Shown: positions 9,525 to 18,283, numbered from the stretch's first letter. The stretch is DNA of 64,000 bases from Goodfellowiella coeruleoviolacea (GCF_024171785.1 NZ_JAMTCK010000004.1:496001-560000), one strand, 5' to 3'. Made by a program: numbers and translations. The notes: generated by a model from the letters alone, not told the origin.

Positions 9525-10130
9525 TTGCCCACCAGCGATCGACGAAGCGTTCTTGTCCTCTTCGCAATCGTTCTCGCGACCACCACCCTGACCGCCTGCG
9601 GTAGTGCCACCGCTGATCTCCGAAACCCAGTAATCCCGAAGGTGACCGCCAAGCTCAGCAGCGCGCCACCGAAGCCGGCCAGGCCTCAGGAACTCACGCT
9701 CGACGGCAAACAGCCGTGCGACCTGCTGTCGCGGCAGGACTGGCCGAGGTTCTTCATCGAAAAGGGCGGGAAGCTTAGCCACACGGATGTGCTCAACGCG
9801 GAGCAGTGCCTGTACAACACGAATGTTGGGGGATTCGGCTTCATCTTGAGTGTTGCGCACGGTATCAACTACTGGACTCAAGCCGACACCGCGGAGAAAA
9901 TATATTACACCGATCCGGTTGAGGGATTTCCTGCGTTGGAGCGCCCGGAAAGTTGGGACCAGGGGCGTTGCGACATCATCGTGGATGTTGCGGATGGCCA
10001 ATTCCTGCTGGCCACTGCGAGTACTCTGCCGGATGCTGAGTCGAAGCTCCCACCCAAGTGTGTGGTAGCGCGTCAACTGGCCGAGATCGCCATCAACGCG
10101 CTGGTGAACGCGATTACTCCCACCGGGTGA
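9525..10130 (+). CDS. DUF3558 lipoprotein 1
   Basis: A 201-residue lipoprotein. It has a hydrophobic signal sequence (SVLVLFAIVLATTTLTAC) with lipobox LTAC, then a low-complexity linker, then a DUF3558 domain with motifs QPCDLLSRQDW, FFIEKGGK, INYWTQADTAEKIYY and GRCDIIVDVADGQ. The start is probably TTG at 9525, just after GGGGGA; the longer frame has no signal peptide at its start. DUF3558 proteins are surface lipoproteins common in actinomycetes near type VII secretion genes; their function is unknown. It is clearly paralogous to the gene at 10616. Composition is AT-rich for this genome. Confidence 0.88.
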   Translation: MPTSDRRSVLVLFAIVLATTTLTACGSATADLRNPVIPKVTAKLSSAPPKPARPQELTLDGKQPCDLLSRQDWPRFFIEKGGKLSHTDVLNAEQCLYNTNVGGFGFILSVAHGINYWTQADTAEKIYYTDPVEGFPALERPESWDQGRCDIIVDVADGQFLLATASTLPDAESKLPPKCVVARQLAEIAINALVNAITPTG

Positions 10131-10217
10131 TGGTGATCGCACTACCCCGGAACCCCGGCCGGACCGTCGCCCCGTTGCACTACCGTGCCCGTGACCACGT
10201 GACTACGGAGGGGATGC

Positions 10218-10619
10218 ATGCCGTTCTTCGAGAACGCGGCCGACCAGCTGCTCGGGCTGGGCCAGCGGCAGGATGTGGGCCAGCCGGCGGGTCCAGCGCC
10301 CTACGGTGGCCAGGTCAAGCTGGTGGTCTCGCCCGATCAGGTGTTGACGCTCAAACAAGAGTTCGAGACGCTCCGTGATGAGGTGCGTGATTTTCTTTTT
10401 GATGAGAGCGAAAACTTGGCGGCGAAGCCGATGGGGGCCGATCCTGTTAGTTATGACGTGGCTGACACGGTGGGGCAGAATGCGGAAACGGCCGTCGAAT
10501 GTGCGCGTAATTATGTGGCGCAGTTGAACGGCGTGATCGACTCGCTGGAGCAGCAGGCCAAGCAGTACGCCCTGGTTGAGGACGCCAATACCAACGCTTT
10601 CCGGACTCAGGGGGCGTGA
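10218..10619 (+). CDS. Small type VII secretion-associated protein
   Basis: A 133-residue protein with no signal peptide and an alpha-helical, acidic and glutamine-rich body (QEFETLRDEVRDFLFDE, YVAQLNGVIDSLEQQAKQYA) in the size and helix pattern of WXG100/ESX-associated proteins, though no W-x-G motif is present. An excellent GGAGGGG site precedes the ATG. It lies between two DUF3558 lipoprotein genes and upstream of PPE and EspG genes, so export by, or assistance to, an ESX system is likely. The 3' end overlaps the next start by the sequence GTGA. Confidence 0.75.
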   Translation: MPFFENAADQLLGLGQRQDVGQPAGPAPYGGQVKLVVSPDQVLTLKQEFETLRDEVRDFLFDESENLAAKPMGADPVSYDVADTVGQNAETAVECARNYVAQLNGVIDSLEQQAKQYALVEDANTNAFRTQGA

Positions 10620-11197
10620 GTATGCAGAAATTTCTTGCAGTTGGCGTTAGTCTGCTTGGTGCCGTTGCTCTGGCTGGATGCAGTGGAGGGGCGCCCGGTG
10701 CGGCGACGACGCCGACTGGTGCGACTACCAAGACCAGTGCTACTTCGGCGAAACCCAATCGGCCGCAGGAGTTGAAGCTTTCCGGCAAGCAGCCCTGTGA
10801 ACTGCTGCCGCAGCAGGAATGGGCAAAGTTCTTCATTGAGAAGCAGGGCAAGGCTCGCGAAAACGAGAACTTCGGTGGACCTGAGTGCTACTACAGCAAT
10901 GATGTCGGCTACTTCGATCTCCACTTGAATCCCTCGCAGGGGATTGAATACTGGACCGAGGCGGAAACCTCGGAAAAGATTGAGTACGTCGATCCCGTAA
11001 AAGGGTTTCCCGCTGTTGAGCGTGGAGATACTCGGGATCCTGGGCGTTGTGACGTCATCGTGGATGTTGCCGATGGTCAGTATTTGCGGACCGTGGCATC
11101 CATCGACAAGGGACGCGAGTCACAAGTTCCACCGCGATGCGAGCTGGCGCATCAGCTGGCTGAGGTCGCTGTCACCACTCTGATGAACGGAAACTGA
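10616..11197 (+). CDS. DUF3558 lipoprotein 2
   Basis: A 193-residue lipoprotein with signal sequence FLAVGVSLLGAVALAGC (lipobox LAGC), a threonine/alanine-rich linker and a DUF3558 domain. Motifs parallel those of lipoprotein 1: QPCELLPQQEW, FFIEKQGK, IEYWTEAETSEKIEY and GRCDVIVDVADGQYL. Two cysteines in each domain (after QP and in GPECYY/AEQCLY) are shared and may form a disulfide. The GTG at 10616 overlaps the previous stop; an ATG at 10622 is equally possible. It is part of an apparent operon running through PPE and espG. Confidence 0.88.
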   Translation: MSMQKFLAVGVSLLGAVALAGCSGGAPGAATTPTGATTKTSATSAKPNRPQELKLSGKQPCELLPQQEWAKFFIEKQGKARENENFGGPECYYSNDVGYFDLHLNPSQGIEYWTEAETSEKIEYVDPVKGFPAVERGDTRDPGRCDVIVDVADGQYLRTVASIDKGRESQVPPRCELAHQLAEVAVTTLMNGN

Positions 11198-11216
11198 GCA
11201 AGAGAAGGGGGCAATC

Positions 11217-12686
11217 ATGGCTGTGGGGGAGTACAACTGGGACGCGTGGTCGCACGCCCAGTTGCACGGCATGATCAACGGGCGGACCGTCTCGGAGAGC
11301 ACCGATGGTGAGGGCACGACCAGGTCGCTCAGCAGGCCGAATCTGAATGCCAAGGGGGTTCAGGGGTCGGTCGCGACGTCGGACGCGTGGCGTCGGTTCA
11401 CCGAGCTGATGGCCAGTGCTGAGGAGCGGACCAAGGCCGCGATCGCCCGGGCTGGGGCCTCGTGGGAGGGGGCCGCGGCTGACGCGATGGCGTCGGGAAT
11501 GAACCCGTTGGCGCAGTGGGCGGCGGACGCCGCCACCGCTGGTAGTGCGACCCAGAGTGGGCACAGTGCGCTGGTGGACTACTACGCGTCGGCGAAGAAC
11601 TCGGTGCCGGAGCCGGTGGCGGTGGACTCCACGGCGAACTCGGACTTCTTCGGCATCCCGGCCGGGTTCACGCACCTGCTCGGTGGGCAGACCGACCAGG
11701 ACGTGCAGGAGCGGGCCGCGCAGCAGGCCAAGGCCGAGGCCGTGCGGGTGCTCAACGACTACCAGGCGAACTCCGCCTCGGCCGCGTCCGGTCTGGGGCA
11801 GTTCGTCGCGCCGCCCACGGTCGTTGCCGAGGTCGGTGGTGCGCAGCAGCCGGAGCACAACGAGGTCAGGCAGCGGACCGGCACCGTGGACCAGCTCTCC
11901 GCCGAGCGGGAGAACTACGCCCGGCAGTGGGAGCAGCAGAAGAAGGTCATCACCGGCCAGCCCAACGACGGGCGGCCGGACGGGATCGCCCAGCCGCCGC
12001 AGGTGGGCGGGAACCAGGACGGCGGCGACACCCAGCGGTCCGGCACGGGGCGTACCGACCAGACCAACCAGTCCGACTGGCAGCAGTCCACGGTGCGGCC
12101 GGGGCTGATCGACCACCCGGCGTACCGGCCGGGACCGGTGGTGCCTCCGGTCGGCACCCCACCGCCGACCGTGCCGCCGGGGTTCCTGCCGCCGGGTGGG
12201 GTGTCCCCGGTGGGTGGCCCGGGCGGAACTGGTGGTTCGGTGCGCGGCGGGAGCGGTGTTGGTGACGGTCGGTCGGGTGCCGGGATCGGCGGTGGTCGGG
12301 CCGGTGCGGGTGTGGGTGGCGGCCGAGCGGGTGCGGGCACTGGCGTTGGTGGCGGTCGGTTCGGTGCTGGGCTTGGCCCGGAGGGTGGGTCGAACGCGCG
12401 TGGTGGCCTTGGCACGCGGGGGCCGGGGGCGGTCGCCGGGGCACTGGGCGAGGCGGCTGGGGCGCGGCCGGGTGCGGCCGGCTCGGGCTCGACCGGGGCG
12501 GCGGCGGGTGCCAGGGGCGCGGCTGGTGCCGGTGCCATGGGTGGTGCCGCCGGTGGTCGCGGCGGCAAGGGCGAGGAGGACAAGGAACACCGCTCGGCCG
12601 CCTACCTGCAGGACAGCCACGACGACTTCTGGCTGGACGACACGCGCGTGGCGCCCCCGGTGATCGGGGAGCAGCCGCAGCGATGA
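11217..12686 (+). CDS. PPE/WXG-like type VII secretion substrate
   Basis: A 489-residue protein. The N-terminal ~180 residues are helical with a WEG motif in ASWEGAAADAMASGMNPLAQW, typical of the PPE/WXG helical-hairpin fold. A Gln/Pro-rich linker follows, then a long Gly/Ala/Arg-rich repetitive region (GGRAGAGVGGGRAGAGTG style) of about 140 residues, and a conserved C-terminal tail DDFWLDDTRVAPPVIGE seen on actinomycete PPE-type proteins. Such proteins are exported by ESX machinery in complex with partners and guided by EspG. The start follows GAAGGGGG. The stop overlaps the espG start as ATGA. Confidence 0.85.
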   Translation: MAVGEYNWDAWSHAQLHGMINGRTVSESTDGEGTTRSLSRPNLNAKGVQGSVATSDAWRRFTELMASAEERTKAAIARAGASWEGAAADAMASGMNPLAQWAADAATAGSATQSGHSALVDYYASAKNSVPEPVAVDSTANSDFFGIPAGFTHLLGGQTDQDVQERAAQQAKAEAVRVLNDYQANSASAASGLGQFVAPPTVVAEVGGAQQPEHNEVRQRTGTVDQLSAERENYARQWEQQKKVITGQPNDGRPDGIAQPPQVGGNQDGGDTQRSGTGRTDQTNQSDWQQSTVRPGLIDHPAYRPGPVVPPVGTPPPTVPPGFLPPGGVSPVGGPGGTGGSVRGGSGVGDGRSGAGIGGGRAGAGVGGGRAGAGTGVGGGRFGAGLGPEGGSNARGGLGTRGPGAVAGALGEAAGARPGAAGSGSTGAAAGARGAAGAGAMGGAAGGRGGKGEEDKEHRSAAYLQDSHDDFWLDDTRVAPPVIGEQPQR

Positions 12687-13459
12687 GCAGTCAGTTCACG
12701 CTGTCCTGGCTGGAGTACGACTTTCTCTGGGAGAACCTGGGCCTCGGCGCGAAGCCGACCGTGCTGGCCATCGACGGGCACGGCTACACCCGGGACGAAC
12801 GCGCCCAGTTGCGCGCCCAGGCGTGGAGTTCCCTGCGGGACAAGGGGTTTGGGCAGCCCGGTGACTGGCGGCCCGAGTTGGAGCGGTGTCTGGTCACGCT
12901 GGCGCGGCCCGAGTGGGAGGTGGACGCCCGGCTGCACCTGGACGCGCACGGCCCCCGGGTGTCCGGGCTGGCAGCGTCCGCCGGGCTGTTCGGCGTGCTG
13001 GCCAGGTTGGACGCGCAGGCGCTGACACTGCGGCCGGTGGCGGCCAGTGGGCTGGCCGGGGCGGCGGTGTCGCTGTTGCCGGAGCACCGGGTCGGGCCGG
13101 GCAAGTCGGTGACCATGCCGGCCGAGCAGCTCGACCGGGCCGCGGCCCAGGCCGGGTCGGACCGGGTTCGGCTCGCGGCCAACCTGGTGAGCACCGGACT
13201 GTCCACTGCGGACGCTCAGCGGGTGGCGGCGGTGCTCGGCAACGTGGTGCGGTTCGGGCAGTTCGGGGTGGCGCGCACGGCACGGCCGGGGGCGCGGGCC
13301 CGCGCCGGCCACGTGGTGAGCTTCTACGACAACCCCGAGGGGCGGTACCTGTTCACCCGGCGGCCCAGTGGGGGCGGCGACTGGGTGACCCTGGCCGGAG
13401 CCGACACCGCCGGGCTGGTCCGCCAGATCAGCGAACTCGTCACCGCGCTGGGTGACTGA
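12683..13459 (+). CDS. espG: EspG-family ESX secretion chaperone
   Basis: A 258-residue EspG family protein. EspG binds the tip of PE/PPE-type substrates in the cytosol and keeps them soluble before export by the ESX apparatus. It begins FTLSWLEYDFLWENLGLG, a typical EspG N-terminus, and includes ERCLVTLARPEWEVDARLHL and, near the end, GHVVSFYDNPEGRYLFTRR followed by a final helix. It overlaps the upstream PPE gene by four bases, matching the expected chaperone-substrate pair. No Ecc membrane components are in the window. Confidence 0.9.
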   Translation: MSSQFTLSWLEYDFLWENLGLGAKPTVLAIDGHGYTRDERAQLRAQAWSSLRDKGFGQPGDWRPELERCLVTLARPEWEVDARLHLDAHGPRVSGLAASAGLFGVLARLDAQALTLRPVAASGLAGAAVSLLPEHRVGPGKSVTMPAEQLDRAAAQAGSDRVRLAANLVSTGLSTADAQRVAAVLGNVVRFGQFGVARTARPGARARAGHVVSFYDNPEGRYLFTRRPSGGGDWVTLAGADTAGLVRQISELVTALGD

Positions 13460-13471
13460 CCGGGCGCGTGC

Positions 13472-13511
13472 CACGGCCCTGCCGCGCGTTGTCGGGCCCG
13501 GCAGGGCCGTG
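13472..13511. terminator. Convergent hairpin terminator after espG
   Basis: A perfect 13-base stem CACGGCCCTGCCG / CGGCAGGGCCGTG with a 14-base loop lies between the ends of espG and the convergent pectate lyase gene. It can act in both directions. There is no U tract, as is common for actinobacterial terminators. Confidence 0.85.
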
Positions 13512-13528
13512 CGTGGGTGGGGTCGGAG

Positions 13529-14524
13529 TCAGAGCTTGCCAACGCCGGCGCCCGCCGAGACGATCGACGGGATGTTCGCCGCACTGTCCAGTGTGTACGA
13601 GTAGTAGCTGCCAGGGTTGCCCACGCTGCCCTTGGTCTGCGGGGAGCCGGAGCCCGAGTAGACGTTGTTGCGCTCGACCAGGCGGCCCTCGTCGCTGTCG
13701 CCGGTCTGGATCACGGTCGGGTTCTTGACGTTCTTGAAGTAGTTGCCCTCGACGAGCACGCCCGCGTTCATCGTGGACGCGACCCCGTACGAGCCGACGC
13801 CGTCGTAGTAGTTGTTGTACACGTGCACCGGGTCGGCGAAGCGCACCCTGGGGTGGCGCTGGGTGGTGCCCTGGAACCAGTTGTGGTGGTAGCTGACCCG
13901 CAGGTGGCCCAGGTCCTGCGACGAGTTGTCGTCGCTGTGCCCCAGCAGCATGGTCTTGTCGTGGTTGTAGAAACGGTTCCAGGAAACGGTCACGTAGTCG
14001 GAACCGCGCTTGATGTCGACCAGGCCGTCGTGGCCGTTGGTGAAGTTGTTGTGGTCGATCCAGACGTGGTGGGTGGACTCCTGCAGGTTGATCGAGTCGT
14101 CGGCGGCGTTGGTGAACGTGAGGTTGCGGATGATCACGTTCTGCACGGTGCTGAGGTTCAGCCCGCCGCCGGTGATCGTGGCGTTCGAGCCCACGCCCAC
14201 GATCGTCTTGTTGGACGCGACCTTGTTCATGCCGCTCAGCGTGATCGTGCCGGAGACGTTGATGACGTAGGCACTTGAACTCTGGGCGTACTTGAGCAGG
14301 TCGCTGGCGTTGCTGACGGTCACCGTGGTGCCGCCGGCCCCGCCGGTGGTGCCGTTCTGGCCGGAGGCGTTGACCGCGGCGTAGCCCACCGGCTTGGCGT
14401 CGGCGAACGGCGAGTCGGCGGGACTGGCGGCGGTCGCCGCGGTGGCGCCCGCGAGGACGAGGCCGAGCGCGGCCGTGGCCGCGGCCGCCCTGCTCCGTGA
14501 TGAAAGAAATGAAAACGTTGTCAT
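13529..14524 (-). CDS. Secreted pectate lyase, polysaccharide lyase family 1
   Basis: A 331-residue secreted enzyme with a Sec signal peptide (hydrophobic AAAATAALGLVLAGATAATA). It is expected to cleave polygalacturonate by calcium-dependent beta-elimination outside the cell. Diagnostic PL1 motifs are VWIDHNNF, RHPRVRF with the catalytic arginine, and a parallel beta-helix series of Asn-rich turns (NVIIRNLTF, YVTVSWNRFYNHDK, VHVYNNYYDG). The ATG at 14524 is preceded by AAAAGAG. It suggests plant-material degradation. The upstream region contains GGAAACGCGCTC, reminiscent of LacI-type sugar operators, but not a full dyad. Confidence 0.95.
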   Translation of the reverse strand: MTTFSFLSSRSRAAAATAALGLVLAGATAATAASPADSPFADAKPVGYAAVNASGQNGTTGGAGGTTVTVSNASDLLKYAQSSSAYVINVSGTITLSGMNKVASNKTIVGVGSNATITGGGLNLSTVQNVIIRNLTFTNAADDSINLQESTHHVWIDHNNFTNGHDGLVDIKRGSDYVTVSWNRFYNHDKTMLLGHSDDNSSQDLGHLRVSYHHNWFQGTTQRHPRVRFADPVHVYNNYYDGVGSYGVASTMNAGVLVEGNYFKNVKNPTVIQTGDSDEGRLVERNNVYSGSGSPQTKGSVGNPGSYYSYTLDSAANIPSIVSAGAGVGKL

Positions 14525-14725
14525 ACTCTTTTCATAGAGCGCGTTTCCGGCCGGCTCAATGCCCCGTTGGTCGTAACCTCACCGCAACGTCTCGGAAAGC
14601 ACTGTCGAATACCCGTCGAACGGCTGCGAGCAGCGGAATTCAGGGGATGGCCTCCCCCGATCGGGCTACGCATGGCAGCATCGACGCGGCGTCGCGGGCG
14701 CGGCGCGCGGGACAAGGGGAGAACG

Positions 14726-16690
14726 TTGCGCGTCCTATCGGTTGACCTGGGCACTTCCAACACCGTCGCGGTGCTGTCCGCACACGGTCGGCCGCCGAGG
14801 GTGATCGAGGTCGACGGTTCGGCCACCATGCCGTCCGCCGTGTTCGCTGCCGAGGACACCACCATCGTGGTCGGCCGGGACGCCGAGCGCAGGGCCCGGC
14901 TGGACCCGGCCCGGTTCGAGCCCAACCCGAAGCGCCGCGTGGACGAGGGCGCGCTGCTGCTCGGCGACAAGGTCGTCCCGGTCACCGACGCCCTGGCCGC
15001 GGTGCTGACCAGGGTGCACGAGGAGACCGCCAGGCAGTTGGGCGGCGCGCCACTGGACGAGGTGCGGCTGACCCACCCGGCGCAGTGGGGGCCGGTGCGG
15101 CGCAACGTGCTGCTGTCCGCCGCCCGGCTGGCCGGCATGGGGCCCACCCTGACGCTGGTGCCCGAACCGGTCGCGGCCGCCGCGCACTTCGCCTCGTTCC
15201 CCGACCAGACCCTGGCGCCCGGCCAGGCGCTGGCCGTCTACGACCTGGGCGCGGGCACCTTCGACGTGGCCGTGGTCGGCGCGACGCCCACCGGGTTCAC
15301 CGTGCTCGCCGAGAACGGCCTGCCCGACCTCGGCGGCCTGGACGTGGACCAGGCGCTGCTCGAACACGTCGGCCGGTACGTGTCGCAGCGCGACCCCGGC
15401 CAGTGGCAGCGGCTGCTGCGACCGGAGTCGACCGCGGACCGGCGGGCCAGGCGGGCGCTGTGGGAGGACGTCAAAGCGGCCAAGGAGGCGCTGTCCCGGC
15501 ACCCGCAGACGGAGGTGCCCATGCCGGAGCCGTTCGAGGACGTGCTGGTCACCAGGACCGAGCTGGAGGCGCTGATCCGGCCGAGCCTGCTGCGCAGCGT
15601 CGAACTGCTCACCGACACCGTGCGCTCCACCGGCATGGCGCCCGAGCACCTGGCCGGCATCTACCTGGTCGGCGGGTCCAGCCGGATCCCGCTGGTGGCC
15701 ACGCTCATCGGCGAACAGCTCGGGGTGGTCCCGACCAGCCTCGACCAGCCGGAGACCGCGGTCGCGCTGGGCGCGCACCACGTGCCGCAGGACGGTGTCA
15801 GCCAGCGCACCCAGGACCTGGCCGCGCAGTCCGCCCCGGCGGTGGCGGACGCGCCCACCGTGATCACCGGCCCGGCGGTGGGCACCGGGCCCACCCCGGT
15901 GGCCACGGGACCGAACCCGGTGGCCACCGGCCCGTCCACCGGCGGCTTTCCCAGTGCCGGGCAGCTCGGCGGCTTCGCCGCCACCTCGCCGCTGCCGGCC
16001 AACCCGGCGTTCCCGACCAGCGGGCCGCAGCCGGCCATGACGGCCGGACTGCCCCAGTACAACTTCCCCACCTCGGTGCGGCCCACCTCGGCGCCCGCCG
16101 CGCCCGCCTCGGACGGCGCCGCGCAGCGCCGGCTGCTGCTGATCAGCGTGGCCACGGCCGCGGTGGTGGTGCTGGCCGTGGTCGGCGGGATCTTCCTGTT
16201 CCGCCCGTCGTCGCAGGTGCCCAGCGTGGCCGAGTGTCAGCAGGCGGGCGACAAGGACGACCGGGGCTTCACCAGCTGCCTGCGCCAGCTCGCCGGTGCC
16301 GTGCCGGACAAGAACTCCTGCCAGCCCGGCGACTCGGCCGGGGTGTCCGGGCTGTCGGACCTGAAGGGGGTCGCGGTCAGCTGCCGGCTCGGTGACGGCT
16401 ACTCGGTCGAGTACGTGCACACCGACTCGGTGCGCACCGCCGAACAGAGCGCGACCGCCGCGGTGGCGCTGAACAAGAGCGAGGTGGTCCAGGCCGACTG
16501 GCGGGGCAACGGCCTGGACGGCCGCTACCAGGCGTCGGCCGACAGCGGTGCCGGCATCCTGGTGTTCACCGTCAAGGACCGGCCGGTGCTCGGCATCATG
16601 AGCAAGATCGACAGCGGGTCGCGCGGGCGGGAGCTGACCGCCGGCGCCCTGGCCGACTACTTCGAGAAGAACGTCCAGCCCGGCACCTGA
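14726..16690 (+). CDS. Membrane-anchored Hsp70-like protein
   Basis: A 654-residue protein with an actin/Hsp70 ATPase fold: phosphate-1 VDLGTSNTVAVL at the N-terminus, phosphate-2 VYDLGAGTFDVAVVG and adenosine motif YLVGGSSRIPLV. The canonical peptide-binding domain is replaced by a Pro/Thr/Gly-rich linker, one transmembrane helix (LLLISVATAAVVVLAVVGG, about residues 469-492) and an outer ~160-residue domain with paired cysteines. A TTG at 14726 with AAGGGGAG upstream is the best start. Similar Hsp70-TM proteins occur in actinomycetes near cell-wall or type VII secretion genes; the role is unknown. It is divergent from pectate lyase. Confidence 0.88.
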   Translation: MRVLSVDLGTSNTVAVLSAHGRPPRVIEVDGSATMPSAVFAAEDTTIVVGRDAERRARLDPARFEPNPKRRVDEGALLLGDKVVPVTDALAAVLTRVHEETARQLGGAPLDEVRLTHPAQWGPVRRNVLLSAARLAGMGPTLTLVPEPVAAAAHFASFPDQTLAPGQALAVYDLGAGTFDVAVVGATPTGFTVLAENGLPDLGGLDVDQALLEHVGRYVSQRDPGQWQRLLRPESTADRRARRALWEDVKAAKEALSRHPQTEVPMPEPFEDVLVTRTELEALIRPSLLRSVELLTDTVRSTGMAPEHLAGIYLVGGSSRIPLVATLIGEQLGVVPTSLDQPETAVALGAHHVPQDGVSQRTQDLAAQSAPAVADAPTVITGPAVGTGPTPVATGPNPVATGPSTGGFPSAGQLGGFAATSPLPANPAFPTSGPQPAMTAGLPQYNFPTSVRPTSAPAAPASDGAAQRRLLLISVATAAVVVLAVVGGIFLFRPSSQVPSVAECQQAGDKDDRGFTSCLRQLAGAVPDKNSCQPGDSAGVSGLSDLKGVAVSCRLGDGYSVEYVHTDSVRTAEQSATAAVALNKSEVVQADWRGNGLDGRYQASADSGAGILVFTVKDRPVLGIMSKIDSGSRGRELTAGALADYFEKNVQPGT

Positions 16691-16736
16691 TCCGCTGCGG
16701 GTCCCACGTCCGGCCCTAGTTGCGGGCGGTCACGGT

Positions 16737-18050
16737 GTGTCACGCTCACTCACCGTGGGGGCGGTGGGGCAGGGGTTGGCAGGAGAGCCGCGTCGAGCGC
16801 GGCACAAGGTGCTCGGCGTGCTGGTCGGCACGCAGGTGCTCGGCGCGACCGGGGTGGGGCTGGCCGCGGTCACCCCCCTGGTCGCCGCGGCCATGACGGA
16901 CTCACCCGTGGTCGCCGGGCTGGCGCAGACCGGCACGGTGGTCGGCGCCGCGGTGTTCGCGCTGCCCGTGGCGGCGCTCGCGGCGCGCCGGGGCCGCCGC
17001 CCCGCCCTGCTGTTCGGCTACGGCGCCGGCGCGGTGGGCGCGGCGCTGGCGGTGGCGGCCGTCACCACCGGTTCCTGGCCCGGGCTGGTGGGCGCGATGG
17101 TGCTGTTCGGCGGCGGGCTGGCGGCCAACCTCGCCGCCCGCTACGCAGCGGCCGACCTGGCCCCGCCCGCCCAGCGCGCGCGAGCCGTGGCCACCCTGCT
17201 CTGGGTGGTGACCGTGGGCGCGGTGGCCGGTCCCAACCTCGCCGGCCCGGCCGACGCGCTGGCCGCCGCCCTGGGCCTTACCGAGGGCACCGGGCCGTTC
17301 CTGGCCGCCGCGGTGGTGTTCGCGGCGGCGGCCGTCGGCGTTCTCGCCGGCCTGCGGCCCGACCCGCTGGACCTGGCCAGCACCGCCGGGCACGCGGACC
17401 AGCCCGTTCACCACCCGGTTCCGCCCGCCGCACACGACCACCTCCAGCCCGGGCCGCCGGTCCGGGTGCGCCGCGCCGGGGTGTGGCGGCGGCTGGACGC
17501 GACCGGCCGGCTGGCCCTGGCCGGCGTGGCCACCAGCCACCTGGCCATGGTCGGCCTGATGTCGATGACCCCGGTGCACATGGGGCACGGCAGCGCGTCG
17601 CTGACCGTGGTCGGCGTGGTGGTCAGCGTCCACGTGGCCGCCATGTACGCGGCCAGCCCGCTGTTCGGCTGGATGGCCGACCGGTTGGGCCGGGTGCCCG
17701 TGCTGGCGGTGGGCGCGGCCCTGGTGGTGGCGGGCGCGAGCATCTCGGGCATGGCCCCGGCCACCGACGCCCCGCAGTTGGCCGCCGGCCTCACCGTGCT
17801 GGGTTTCGGCTGGTCAGCCGCGTTGGTGGCGGGGTCGGCGCTGCTCACCGAGTCCGTGCCGGCCCAGCTCCGGCCGGCCGCCCAGGGCCTGGCCGACCTG
17901 TGCATGAACATCGGCGGCGTGCTCGGCGGCGTGCTGGCCGGCGCGGTCGTCACGGTGTGGTCCTACGGCGCGCTCGGCCTGGTCGTCGGGTTCAGCGCGC
18001 TGCCGCTGCTGGTGATGTGCATGGCGGCGAACCCCCGCCCCGCGGGCTGA
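16737..18050 (+). CDS. Major facilitator superfamily transporter
   Basis: A 437-residue MFS permease with about 12 hydrophobic helices split by a His/Pro-rich cytoplasmic loop (PVHHPVPPAAHDH region). The loop between helices 2 and 3 is AARRGRRPALLFG, the family A-motif region; a second copy, WMADRLGRVPVL, is in the C-terminal half, supporting the two-fold MFS repeat. Related proteins are drug or metabolite exporters. The His-rich loop might bind metal, but this is only an inference. The GTG start is 46 bases after the Hsp70-like gene, so it may be cotranscribed. Confidence 0.88.
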   Translation: MSRSLTVGAVGQGLAGEPRRARHKVLGVLVGTQVLGATGVGLAAVTPLVAAAMTDSPVVAGLAQTGTVVGAAVFALPVAALAARRGRRPALLFGYGAGAVGAALAVAAVTTGSWPGLVGAMVLFGGGLAANLAARYAAADLAPPAQRARAVATLLWVVTVGAVAGPNLAGPADALAAALGLTEGTGPFLAAAVVFAAAAVGVLAGLRPDPLDLASTAGHADQPVHHPVPPAAHDHLQPGPPVRVRRAGVWRRLDATGRLALAGVATSHLAMVGLMSMTPVHMGHGSASLTVVGVVVSVHVAAMYAASPLFGWMADRLGRVPVLAVGAALVVAGASISGMAPATDAPQLAAGLTVLGFGWSAALVAGSALLTESVPAQLRPAAQGLADLCMNIGGVLGGVLAGAVVTVWSYGALGLVVGFSALPLLVMCMAANPRPAG

Positions 18051-18082
18051 GGGAACACCCGCCTGCCGACCGGTGGCTCAGG

Positions 18083-18241
18083 TCACCGCTTGCGCCGCGA
18101 CCACAGCGCCCACAGGCCGACGACCACCGAGGAGACCAGGGCGGCCAGCACCACCACCTGGCCGAGCGGGGTGGACAGGCCGGTCGGGTCGGCGACCTGG
18201 GCCAGCGGCGGGACCGCGGTCAGGTGCGCGGCCTGGGACAT
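18083..18241 (-). CDS. 52-residue single-pass membrane microprotein
   Basis: A short frame below common gene-finding limits: M-SQAAHLTAVPPLAQVADP, then one transmembrane helix LGQVVVLAALVSSVVVGLWA ending in the basic tail LWSRRKR. The hydrophobic helix plus positive stop-transfer tail is what a real inner-membrane microprotein looks like and is not expected from a random GC-rich frame. It is divergent from the DUF3046 gene 42 bases away and convergent with the MFS gene. No strong ribosome site precedes the ATG, so it may be leaderless. Function unknown. Confidence 0.7.
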   Translation of the reverse strand: MSQAAHLTAVPPLAQVADPTGLSTPLGQVVVLAALVSSVVVGLWALWSRRKR

Positions 18242-18283
18242 CAGCACGAACCGAGCCTACCGGGCGGGCTAGCCTGGACAGCG

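Noticed and set aside
10131-10217. Possible tRNA or attachment site at the edge of the AT-rich island
   Set aside because: No cloverleaf arms, T-loop consensus or direct repeats flanking the island could be found.
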